Source: an uncultured Lachnospiraceae bacterium (GTDB lineage: Bacteria > Bacillota > Clostridia > Lachnospirales > Lachnospiraceae). From it: a DNA stretch of 64,000 nt. The DNA is taken from contig CABSCP010000001.1 of NCBI GenBank assembly GCA_902476265.1, positions 186,001 through 250,000 on the forward strand. Direction: 5' to 3'. The notes below the pieces were generated by a model. That model saw only the letters and a program-made list of their open reading frames with translations, was not told the origin of the DNA and did no database searches. Every line of letters begins with the position of its first letter. The stretch's first letter is position 1. Positions 34,709 through 41,366 of the stretch are shown here, in pieces. The translations under genes were made by a program, and so were the position numbers.

Positions 34709-35905
34709 ATGACAGCGGAAAAATATATCGATGGAATTGAGAAGCAGCTGGACGGACTCTACGGCGGCCTGACCGCGATGAGCCGGGCGATCTGGGAGAA
34801 CCCGGAAACCGGACACCGGGAATATAAGGCATCCGGTCTGCTGACAGATGTGCTGGAGCAAAACGGATTTGAAGTGACCAAAGGAATCTGTGAAATGGAT
34901 ACCGCCTTTATCGGAGTGAAAAAATCCCGAAAACCCGGACCCGTCATCGCTTTTGTGGCGGAATATGACGCGCTGCCCGGTCTGGGGCACGCCTGCGGAC
35001 ACAATCTGTTCTGCTGTTCCGCGGTGGGAGCGGCAATCGCGCTGAGCAGTCTGTTGGACGAACTGGGCGGTGAAATCCGGGTGCTGGGTTCCCCGGCGGA
35101 AGAGGGCACGGTAGAAAACTACGGCGCCAAAGTGGTGTTTGTGGAAAGAGGTTACTTCGATGACGTGGACTGCGCGTTCACGGCCCATGCGGAAGGGGAA
35201 ACGGTGATCGAGCGCTGTCTGGTGGCAGCTTCCACGGTGAAGGTTCATTTTAAAGGTGTTGCGGTACATGCGGGCGGCGCGCCGGAGCTGGGGAAAAATG
35301 CCCTGACTGCGGGGATGCTGTGCATGAACAATATGAACGCGATCCGCCAGCAGGACCGCCCCTGTGATGTGGTGAACGCCATTGTGACGGAAGGCGGAAC
35401 CCTTTCCAATACCATCCCCGACAGCTGCAGGCTGGAATTTTCCATCCGATCCAAAACTTCGGAATATCTGGAGCGGGTGATGCACAATCTGGAAAATTCG
35501 GTAAAAGCGGCCGCATTGGTGACCGGCTGTGACTATGAAACGGAAGTGGTGAAAAACCCCATGAAAGACACCCGTTCCAACCATGAGCTGGGACTGGTGA
35601 TGGCAGAGTATCTGGATCGCGCAGGAGTGCCCTACAAACAGTATGACGAGCGCAATTTCGCCTGGGATGTGGGAGATATCAGCCATGTCTGCCCTACCCT
35701 CGGATCCTATTTTAAAATCGGGCCGCAGGACATTGTGTGTCATACGGACGGATTCCGGGAGGCGGCAAATTCGGAAGAGGGCTATGAAGGCATGCTTCTG
35801 GCGGCAAAAGGGATGGCGGTGACCGCCTGTGAGTACCTGTGCAACCCTGAATTATGGGAGCGTGTCCGGAAGGAATTTGAGGAGACCAGAAAACAGGTTT
35901 CATAA
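34709..35905 (+). CDS. M20-family amidohydrolase, AbgB-like
   Basis: 398 residues from the ATG at 34709; AAGAAAAGAGG is six bases before it, while it abuts the alternative ATG at 34703. M20 metallopeptidase motifs are in place: GHACGHNLF with two metal ligands, PAEEGTVENYGAK with the catalytic and bridging acids, AHAEGETVIE, and a dimerisation 'lid' domain (VHFKGVAVHAGGAPELGKNALTAGMLCMNNMNAIRQ region). The family splits acyl-amino-acid and p-aminobenzoyl-glutamate amides. The neighbouring AbgT gene favours an AbgB-like task, but AbgB usually works with an AbgA partner that is missing here. A bidirectional terminator follows. Confidence 0.92.
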   Translation: MTAEKYIDGIEKQLDGLYGGLTAMSRAIWENPETGHREYKASGLLTDVLEQNGFEVTKGICEMDTAFIGVKKSRKPGPVIAFVAEYDALPGLGHACGHNLFCCSAVGAAIALSSLLDELGGEIRVLGSPAEEGTVENYGAKVVFVERGYFDDVDCAFTAHAEGETVIERCLVAASTVKVHFKGVAVHAGGAPELGKNALTAGMLCMNNMNAIRQQDRPCDVVNAIVTEGGTLSNTIPDSCRLEFSIRSKTSEYLERVMHNLENSVKAAALVTGCDYETEVVKNPMKDTRSNHELGLVMAEYLDRAGVPYKQYDERNFAWDVGDISHVCPTLGSYFKIGPQDIVCHTDGFREAANSEEGYEGMLLAAKGMAVTACEYLCNPELWERVRKEFEETRKQVS

Positions 35906-35935
35906 AAAGATACAGAATAAGAAGATCAAAAAGAG

Positions 35936-35969
35936 GCCGGATCAGACTGCTGATCCGGCTTATTTTAAT
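35936..35969. terminator. Bidirectional rho-independent terminator
   Basis: GCCGGATCAG (35936-35945) and CTGATCCGGC (35950-35959) form a perfect 10-base stem with a 4-base loop, followed by TTATTTTAAT on the plus strand. An AAAA-rich flank on the left serves the opposite direction. It separates the convergent amidohydrolase and Cys-rich protein genes. Confidence 0.85.
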
Positions 35970-35987
35970 CCATTCATTATAAAACAT

Positions 35988-37124
35988 TCAGGACTTATCC
36001 ATCCTGACTTCCTGTTCCAAATCATATAGTTCAAAAAGCAATGGAAGATCTTCCGGTTTTGGATTTTTAAAGGAAAAAAAGAAACAACCGCAAGCCCGTT
36101 TTTCTTCTCCGCCTAATTGGTAAACAATTCGGCGGTTACATTTTTCCGCACAGCCTGCGCACCATACATCCGTAAAGGTGCTGAAAAGTTCCGGCGGAAG
36201 CGATTCTATTTTATCCATGTAGCAGTCCGGGTGATTGAGCTTTAAGCGGAGGAAAAGCTGTTCGTTTCCGTCCTGCCATATGGTTTTATAATCACCGTAC
36301 TCTATATAGCAGAGGCTGTCCTTACCTTTCTCATCCACGAATCTGTTTTTCAAAAATGCGGTGTCAAATTCCGGGGTCAGCCCGCGCTTTTTAAATTCTT
36401 CCGCTATGGCAGTGAGGGACATGGCGTGTTCTTTTCCCACCACGGCCGCCATATGCTCCAGACTTTTGGGCGGCAGATTTTCCGTATTATCCGCAAACAG
36501 TCCGGGAGTCACAAAGATGAACTGTTCCAGCAGACCAAGGCCAAAGCCGGAAATAGGCTTCCCGCTAAGATAGCAGGGGAGATATCTGGTGAGTTTGTCT
36601 CCCATGGCGGACAAAACGGTGAGCACATCCCCGTTGTCCGGATAAAAGATTCGGAGCGTCCCTGTACGAGGCAGGGTTTTACTGAACGGATCGAAGACAA
36701 AGCCATAATCGGCCAGAAGATTCAGCTGCTTTGGCAGATATTTTCCCTTTATCCCGGAAAAGAATTTTCGCAGGGCGCTGATGTCCACGGTCATAGAATC
36801 TCCGTCTAAAACAGCGCTGGCTCCCAGAGAAAGGAGGGCGCAGGGAAAAGAGAGAAGAGCGGCGTTTCCGGCCCGGGCTTCTTTCGTTGTATTGCGGTAC
36901 TTTTCGATTTCAAAAGCGGGAAGGTCGAGGGCGGCAGGCGCAGTCTCCGCCTGGGTGTAATAATCCGTCATAATTTCCCGGATTCTGGCGCAGGCTTTCC
37001 AAAAACGGTCCTCATCAAGACCCTGTAAATACTGGGGGCAGACGTTGTGACTTTCATAGGAGCCGGACCAGATGCAACTTAAAATGCGGTGTGCCTGAAG
37101 CTGTACATAATAAGGATAGGACAT
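35988..37124 (-). CDS. Uncharacterised protein with C-terminal Cys cluster
   Basis: 378 residues, AGGAGG eight bases before the ATG at 37124, no signal peptide or membrane segment. I do not recognise the family. The last 90 residues carry WCAGCAEKCNRRIVYQLG and ACGCFFFSFKN, so five Cys in CxxCxxxC plus CxC spacing, which could bind zinc or an iron-sulfur cluster. The N-terminal region is helical (YYVQLQAHRILSCIWSGSYES). It stands alone between two terminator-like elements, downstream of the phosphoribosyltransferase gene on the same strand. A housekeeping-like gene of Clostridia is the most likely reading, with function unknown. Confidence 0.8.
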   Translation of the reverse strand: MSYPYYVQLQAHRILSCIWSGSYESHNVCPQYLQGLDEDRFWKACARIREIMTDYYTQAETAPAALDLPAFEIEKYRNTTKEARAGNAALLSFPCALLSLGASAVLDGDSMTVDISALRKFFSGIKGKYLPKQLNLLADYGFVFDPFSKTLPRTGTLRIFYPDNGDVLTVLSAMGDKLTRYLPCYLSGKPISGFGLGLLEQFIFVTPGLFADNTENLPPKSLEHMAAVVGKEHAMSLTAIAEEFKKRGLTPEFDTAFLKNRFVDEKGKDSLCYIEYGDYKTIWQDGNEQLFLRLKLNHPDCYMDKIESLPPELFSTFTDVWCAGCAEKCNRRIVYQLGGEEKRACGCFFFSFKNPKPEDLPLLFELYDLEQEVRMDKS

Positions 37125-37138
37125 AATGAATTCCTCCT

Positions 37139-37223
37139 AAAAAGCAGCGGAGCGCGCAAGGGATCTTTTGCCGGCAGCGATCACGCTCGATGTGAATGTG
37201 TGCTGAATGCATACACTTTTTTT
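37139..37223. repeat. Structured intergenic repeat, copy C (degenerate)
   Basis: Shares with the copies at 41141 and 54276 the order GGAGCGCGCAAGGG, a TTTTGCC/GGCAGCG inner part, and a terminal hairpin GTGTGC-TGAAT-GCATACAC followed by seven T (37217-37223). The plus-strand end therefore looks like a terminator although both neighbouring genes are read from the minus strand. Confidence 0.5.
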
Positions 37224-37257
37224 ACCAGTATAACAGGAATAACCTGACAGCTGTATG

Positions 37258-37908
37258 TCAGGTTTCACTGCAGGTTTTCCGGGAATCGTTCCCTTTTTCC
37301 GTTTCCCGAAGGCGTTTTTTGGTTTCGCATTCAATTGGTGTAAAAGTGCCGTCGTCATTAGGCGTGAATACGAAGTGTTCCTTTAAGAAAATGATATCAT
37401 CTCTGTATACAGAGTCCAGCTCTGCCAAAAGAGCCGCCCTGGTGACCACATGGCCGCCTGCCAGTTCCACCAGCTTTTCCAGAGCTGCCAGGGATTCCCC
37501 GGTGGCGATCACATCATCGATGATGGCGACTCTTTTGCCGCGGATTTTTTCCACGTCACAGCCGTCCAGATAAAGAGTTTGTTTCGCCTGGGTGGTGATG
37601 GAAAACACATTGGCTTCCAGCACGTTCTGCATGTAGGGTTTCTTGTGCTTGCGCGCCACCACAAAATCTTTCATGCCCAGAATGCGGCTGATTTCATAGG
37701 TGAGAATGATGCCTTTTGCTTCCGCAGTGATCAGGACATCCACTTCGGGCAGCTTTGCAGCCAGGGCGGGAGCGGCTGCTGCCACCAGTTCCGTGTCGGA
37801 AACAATACAGAAGCTGGCCAGTGCCATGTCCTCCTTAATTTTTACAAACGGGAGCCTGCGTTTTACGCCGCAGAGCTCAAAATCAAAATAGGGGGGATTG
37901 TAGCGCAT
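37258..37908 (-). CDS. Phosphoribosyltransferase family protein, Apt-like
   Basis: 216 residues from the ATG at 37908, eight bases after AAAGGA; a TTG two codons earlier is less likely. The type I PRTase fold shows VAIIDDVIATGESL, the PRPP-binding motif, and VITAEAKGIILTYEIS and FVVARKHKKPYM before it, as in adenine and xanthine phosphoribosyltransferases. It is longer than standard Apt (about 170) through N- and C-terminal additions. It probably salvages a purine base using PRPP in the cytoplasm; which base is not clear. A role as a regulator of the PurR kind is less likely since no DNA-binding domain is present. Confidence 0.88.
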   Translation of the reverse strand: MRYNPPYFDFELCGVKRRLPFVKIKEDMALASFCIVSDTELVAAAAPALAAKLPEVDVLITAEAKGIILTYEISRILGMKDFVVARKHKKPYMQNVLEANVFSITTQAKQTLYLDGCDVEKIRGKRVAIIDDVIATGESLAALEKLVELAGGHVVTRAALLAELDSVYRDDIIFLKEHFVFTPNDDGTFTPIECETKKRLRETEKGNDSRKTCSET

Positions 37909-38124
37909 GATCAAAATCCTTTCTTCTGATGTAATTTCATAATTTTATCAGGGAGTAAATAATTTTCTTGATTATAGCATGTTTGGGGCAGGAAGCAAAC
38001 ATGTTTTAAAGGCAAACATTTTTGAGGTGCAATCGGGCAGCGATGATGATAAAATGACAGTGGCGGAAAACACGGTGAAAAAAGAGGATGTTTCGCATAA
38101 AGAGATCATAGGAGAGAAAAAGAA

Positions 38125-38931
38125 ATGGCGCTTTTACATGTGGACTTTTTTTCGGATGTGCTGGGAATGAGCATGGACATGGATGTGATCCTGCCCCAGC
38201 AGACCAACGGACAGATCGGAATGGAGGGAAAGGCCGGGAACGGTAAATATAAAACCATGTACCTTCTACATGGGATGAGCGATGACCAGACAATCTGGCA
38301 GCGCCGCACTTCCATCGAACGTTATGTCAGCAAACTGGGGATTGCGGTGGTAATGCCCACCACCCATCTGGCCTTTTATACGGATACCTGCTATGGGATG
38401 AAGTACTGGACTTTTATTTCCCGGGAACTGCCGAAAATCTGCCGGGAGTTTTTCCCGCAGATGTCCGGGAAAAGGGAAGACACCCTGGCGGCAGGGCTGT
38501 CCATGGGAGGCTACGGGGCATGGAAGCTGGGCCTGGGGGCCGACGATACCTTCGGCGCGGCCGCGTCTTTATCCGGGGCGTTGGACATCGTTGCGGATTA
38601 CCGGAGAAACTGCAGGGAAAGACAGGAACTGATCCCGCTGTTTCAGGGAATATTCGGCTCCGCAGAGCAGCTGGAGGGTTCCGATAATGATTTGCTCATG
38701 CTGGCGCAAAAACTGGCGGAACAGAAGAAGGAACTGCCCCGGCTCTATGCGTGGTGCGGGACAGAGGACTTTTTGTATGAGGGGAATCTGACCGCCTGGG
38801 CGCATGTGAAGAAACTGGGCTATGACCTGACCTGTGAGGAATCGGCCGGAGATCACCAGTGGAAATACTGGGATGAAAAAATCCGGGATGTGCTGCGCTG
38901 GTGGCTGGGAACGGATTTGGATCTGCAGTGA
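38125..38931 (+). CDS. Alpha/beta-hydrolase esterase (CE1/esterase D type)
   Basis: 268 residues with AGLSMGGYGAWK (nucleophile S126), an acid in CGTEDFLYEGN and the His in GDHQWKYWDE, the expected triad order. The N-terminus MALLHVDFFSDVLGMSMDMDV, trimmed here to its core, and YLLHGMSDDQTIWQRR are typical of the tributyrin esterase/EstA group of Firmicutes. It would release short acyl groups (acetyl, feruloyl) from sugars or small esters inside the cell, since there is no signal peptide. RBS AGGAGAG lies upstream. The next gene starts 39 bases downstream on the same strand. Confidence 0.9.
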   Translation: MALLHVDFFSDVLGMSMDMDVILPQQTNGQIGMEGKAGNGKYKTMYLLHGMSDDQTIWQRRTSIERYVSKLGIAVVMPTTHLAFYTDTCYGMKYWTFISRELPKICREFFPQMSGKREDTLAAGLSMGGYGAWKLGLGADDTFGAAASLSGALDIVADYRRNCRERQELIPLFQGIFGSAEQLEGSDNDLLMLAQKLAEQKKELPRLYAWCGTEDFLYEGNLTAWAHVKKLGYDLTCEESAGDHQWKYWDEKIRDVLRWWLGTDLDLQ

Positions 38932-38970
38932 GAAAAAGAGAGGACCAAGGCGGTGTTGGAGGAGGAATCG

Positions 38971-40050
38971 ATGATGGGAAAAGTGATATTGGCATGCTGC
39001 GGTTACAGCGCGCCGGATGGAAACGATATTTTGACAGCAGAACTGGAAAGGGACGGCAGGACCGCTGTTTTGAGCGGTATCCGGCAGGGGGACAACCCTT
39101 CCTTCTGCCTGGAGCATGGCGGCTTTTTATATACGGTTTCGGAAGGAAAGGGAGATGCTCTGATTCAGAGATACCGGATGGACGGCGGCGCTTTGATTCC
39201 CACAGCGGACAGGATCCGGATACCGGGCGGCGAACTCTGCCATCTGTATGCAGGACAGGCGGCGCTGTATGCAAGCTGTTATGAAACCGGGGATTTCTGT
39301 GCGGTAAACTATGGACTGACGGAAATGCTGTGGCACAGAATGCCGAGACCGGCGGATCGGGAGGAGACGTCGGAAGCAAATGCAGTAGGCGGGAAAGAGG
39401 ACAGGCAGGCGGGCCCCCATGCGCACTGGATCACGGAGTGGGACGGGATTTTATATCTGACGGATCTGGGGAACGATCGGATTTACCGGTACCGTTTAAA
39501 GGACGGTCTGCCGGAAGAAGAATTGTCCCCGCTGTGCCTGGAAAAAGGGGCGGGGCCCAGGCAAGTACTTCCCTTTGGAGAGAAAGACCGGATCCTGAGT
39601 GTACAGGAGCTGGACGGCACCCTCCGGCTGTGGCAGCGGCGCCCGGCCGTAAAGGAGACACCGGAAGGCCGGGCAGCGGATGCAGGCGGCGTTTTGGCTG
39701 CAGAGACGGAAATGGTCTGTGTTCAGAAGGTCAGGACGACCGCATCGGGAGCGGAAAATTATCCGGGAACCGTCTGCATGGCAGATGAAAACACGGTGCT
39801 GGTGTGCAACCGGGGGGCGAATACGGTGGCGGCATTTACGCTGGATGAAAACGGACTGACTTATACAGGGGAATGGGAAACCGGGAACTGGCCCCGTTAT
39901 ATCAAAAAGATTCCCGGCACAGATCTGGTTGTAAACGCCTGCAATGAAGAAGGCGTGCTGGCAGTTTTTGCATGGGAAGGCGGCAGACTGGAACGGAGAG
40001 GGGAAATCCGGCTGCACGGAGCGTCCGGAGTGGATATTTGTCATATATGA
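38971..40050 (+). CDS. Beta-propeller lactonase-family protein
   Basis: 360 residues from the ATG at 38971, which follows GGAGGAGG. The repeats (about seven blades; for example LIQRYRMDGG, DRIYRYRLKDG, VAAFTLDENG and VLAVFAWEGG) and PHAHWITEWDG, NWPRYIKKIPG are those of the 6-phosphogluconolactonase (Pgl/YkgB) type, although the N-terminal half is more diverged than usual. It may hydrolyse a sugar lactone in the cytoplasm. Pairing with an esterase gene 39 bases upstream suggests an operon. The true substrate is uncertain. Confidence 0.85.
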   Translation: MMGKVILACCGYSAPDGNDILTAELERDGRTAVLSGIRQGDNPSFCLEHGGFLYTVSEGKGDALIQRYRMDGGALIPTADRIRIPGGELCHLYAGQAALYASCYETGDFCAVNYGLTEMLWHRMPRPADREETSEANAVGGKEDRQAGPHAHWITEWDGILYLTDLGNDRIYRYRLKDGLPEEELSPLCLEKGAGPRQVLPFGEKDRILSVQELDGTLRLWQRRPAVKETPEGRAADAGGVLAAETEMVCVQKVRTTASGAENYPGTVCMADENTVLVCNRGANTVAAFTLDENGLTYTGEWETGNWPRYIKKIPGTDLVVNACNEEGVLAVFAWEGGRLERRGEIRLHGASGVDICHI

Positions 40051-40104
40051 GGTCAAGAATGTTCCCGGGCGCGGTGCTATGATAAAAGCGTGAGGTGAAC
40101 CGTG

Positions 40105-40668
40105 ATGGACAGAGAAATGTTAAAGAAAATACTGACATATGTGGAGGAGCATATCCATGACAGGATCAGCCTGGGGGAACTGGCGCAGATCGCCGGATAC
40201 AGTCCGTTTTACTTCAGCAGATTGTTTGCGGAAGCGATGGGCATGCCTGTCACCGCATATATCCGCATCCGGAAACTCCAATATGCGGCGGTATCGCTGC
40301 AGGAGGGGAATAAGGTGCTGGATGTCGCATTGCTGTATGCGTTTGACTCTCACGAAGGCTTTACGCGCGCTTTTACAAAGCTTTTCGGCCAGCCTCCCGG
40401 CATCGTGCGGAAACATCCTGCAGGTTATACCGTGCCGGAGGTCATTGTGCCGGAAACCACAGACAGGAGGGACACAATGACAGTTACAAACCAAAACGAT
40501 CTGCAGTACAACATGCACCAGCTGGTATTTGAATTTCTCAAAGAATCGCTGGAGGAAGCGAAGGCGGGATTTTCGGAAGAAATCATAAAAACCTGGCTGA
40601 AGGAAAACGCCGGGGACCTCAAAACGCAAGCCCTGAAAATTCAGATATCCTCTGCTAAAAGACATTGA
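40105..40668 (+). CDS. Short AraC-family regulator without N-terminal sensor
   Basis: 187 residues from the ATG at 40105, six bases after GAGGTGA. The DNA-binding domain comes first (about 1-105): ISLGELAQIAGYSPFYFSRLFAEAMGM region and VLDVALLYAFDSHEGFTRAFTK with FGQPPGIVRK. A 60-70 residue tail (MHQLVFEFLKESLEEAKAGF and on) follows that I cannot assign; it is too short for the GyrI-like effector domain often found after such a head. It would thus act as a MarA/SoxS-like regulator. Its stop overlaps the promoter of the next gene. Confidence 0.88.
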   Translation: MDREMLKKILTYVEEHIHDRISLGELAQIAGYSPFYFSRLFAEAMGMPVTAYIRIRKLQYAAVSLQEGNKVLDVALLYAFDSHEGFTRAFTKLFGQPPGIVRKHPAGYTVPEVIVPETTDRRDTMTVTNQNDLQYNMHQLVFEFLKESLEEAKAGFSEEIIKTWLKENAGDLKTQALKIQISSAKRH

Positions 40669-40693
40669 CTCTGCCGGAAAAAAGCGATAGAAT
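40665..40693 (+). promoter_or_regulatory. Predicted sigma-A promoter
   Basis: TTGACT (40665-40670) and TAGAAT (40688-40693) are 17 bases apart, overlapping the stop codon of the AraC gene. It would drive the small membrane protein gene. Confidence 0.6.
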
Positions 40694-40761
40694 ATTATCA
40701 TAGATACATAAGAAAAACGGTTCCCATAAACGCAGCTTTCACGGAAAAGAGGTAGAGGAAT

Positions 40762-41091
40762 ATGAAGGGAGCTTTGATTATTTTGTTAGTAGCGGTTTTT
40801 CTTTTGTTGATCGTGGCTTATCTGGCGCAGGATACCGAGCCGGGGAAGCGTTTCGGGAGTAAGGCATATCACATGCTCTTGCTTGGGCTGATGCGGATAG
40901 ATATCGCGTTTGCACATGGCATGAGATATGTGCATCTCATGCTGGAGAATATATGTAAGGGATACCATGCGAGCGGCATGGACGACGCGATTATCCGCAA
41001 GGAACAGCGCATGAATGAGTACCGCCGGACGAATTTGGGCGGCACGGAATACCGGAGAAAGAAACATTATAACAGGAAGATTCTCGGATGA
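40762..41091 (+). CDS. Small single-pass membrane protein of unknown function
   Basis: 109 residues: an N-terminal transmembrane helix (about 4-22, GALIILLVAVFLLLIVAYL), then an amphipathic region (SKAYHMLLLGLMRIDIAFAHG) and a strongly basic tail (EYRRTNLGGTEYRRKKHYNRK). Start behind AAGAGGTAGAGG. I do not recognise a family. It has its own promoter and terminator, so it is a single-gene unit. The basic cytoplasmic tail could bind acidic phospholipids or nucleic acid, but this is speculation. Confidence 0.7.
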   Translation: MKGALIILLVAVFLLLIVAYLAQDTEPGKRFGSKAYHMLLLGLMRIDIAFAHGMRYVHLMLENICKGYHASGMDDAIIRKEQRMNEYRRTNLGGTEYRRKKHYNRKILG

Positions 41092-41105
41092 GATTTTTGA
41101 GACAG

Positions 41106-41138
41106 ACCGCCCTGAGGAGATTTGGGGCGGCCTTTTTT
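41106..41138 (+). terminator. Rho-independent terminator
   Basis: ACCGCCC (41106-41112) pairs with GGGCGGC (41125-41131) in a GC-rich stem followed by six T (41133-41138). It ends the small membrane protein transcript. Confidence 0.85.
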
Positions 41139-41140
41139 CG

Positions 41141-41269
41141 TACGGCAGGAAAAATCATTTCCTGTCGTATGAAAAAACACGCTCCGTCAGAGAGCATTTA
41201 TACCCTCTTGTGATGCGCCCTCGCGCGCAAAGGATATATTGCCTGTCGGCAAGGCATGCGCATATTTTA
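41141..41269. repeat. Structured intergenic repeat, copy A
   Basis: Begins with a hairpin (TACGGCAGGAAA / TTTCCTGTCGTA, 12 pairs with one G-T), then AAAAAA, ACGCTCCG, ATGCGCCCTCGCGCG, AAAGG, an inner hairpin TTGCC-TGTC-GGCAA (41239-41252) and GCATGCGCAT, which can pair back to ATGCGC. The same order occurs at 54276-54408. No coding frame fits it. Confidence 0.65.
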
Positions 41270-41289
41270 TATAATATACGGTATTTTGC

Positions 41290-41318
41290 TTGATTTTATT
41301 TTGCGAAAACGATATACT
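41290..41318 (+). promoter_or_regulatory. Predicted promoter of the hybrid kinase gene
   Basis: TTGATT (41290-41295) and TATACT (41313-41318) are 17 bases apart. Transcription would begin near 41325, which supports the ATG at 41367 as the start. Confidence 0.6.
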
Positions 41319-41366
41319 TCTATTAGATATTGCGGAACGTATTTAGAGGAAAGCGTATATTGCGGG

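Noticed and set aside
33854..35743. Long open frame of over 600 codons on the minus strand opposite the AbgT and M20 genes.
   Set aside because: It is the antisense of two well-recognised genes, with composition expected from their codon pattern and no family signature.
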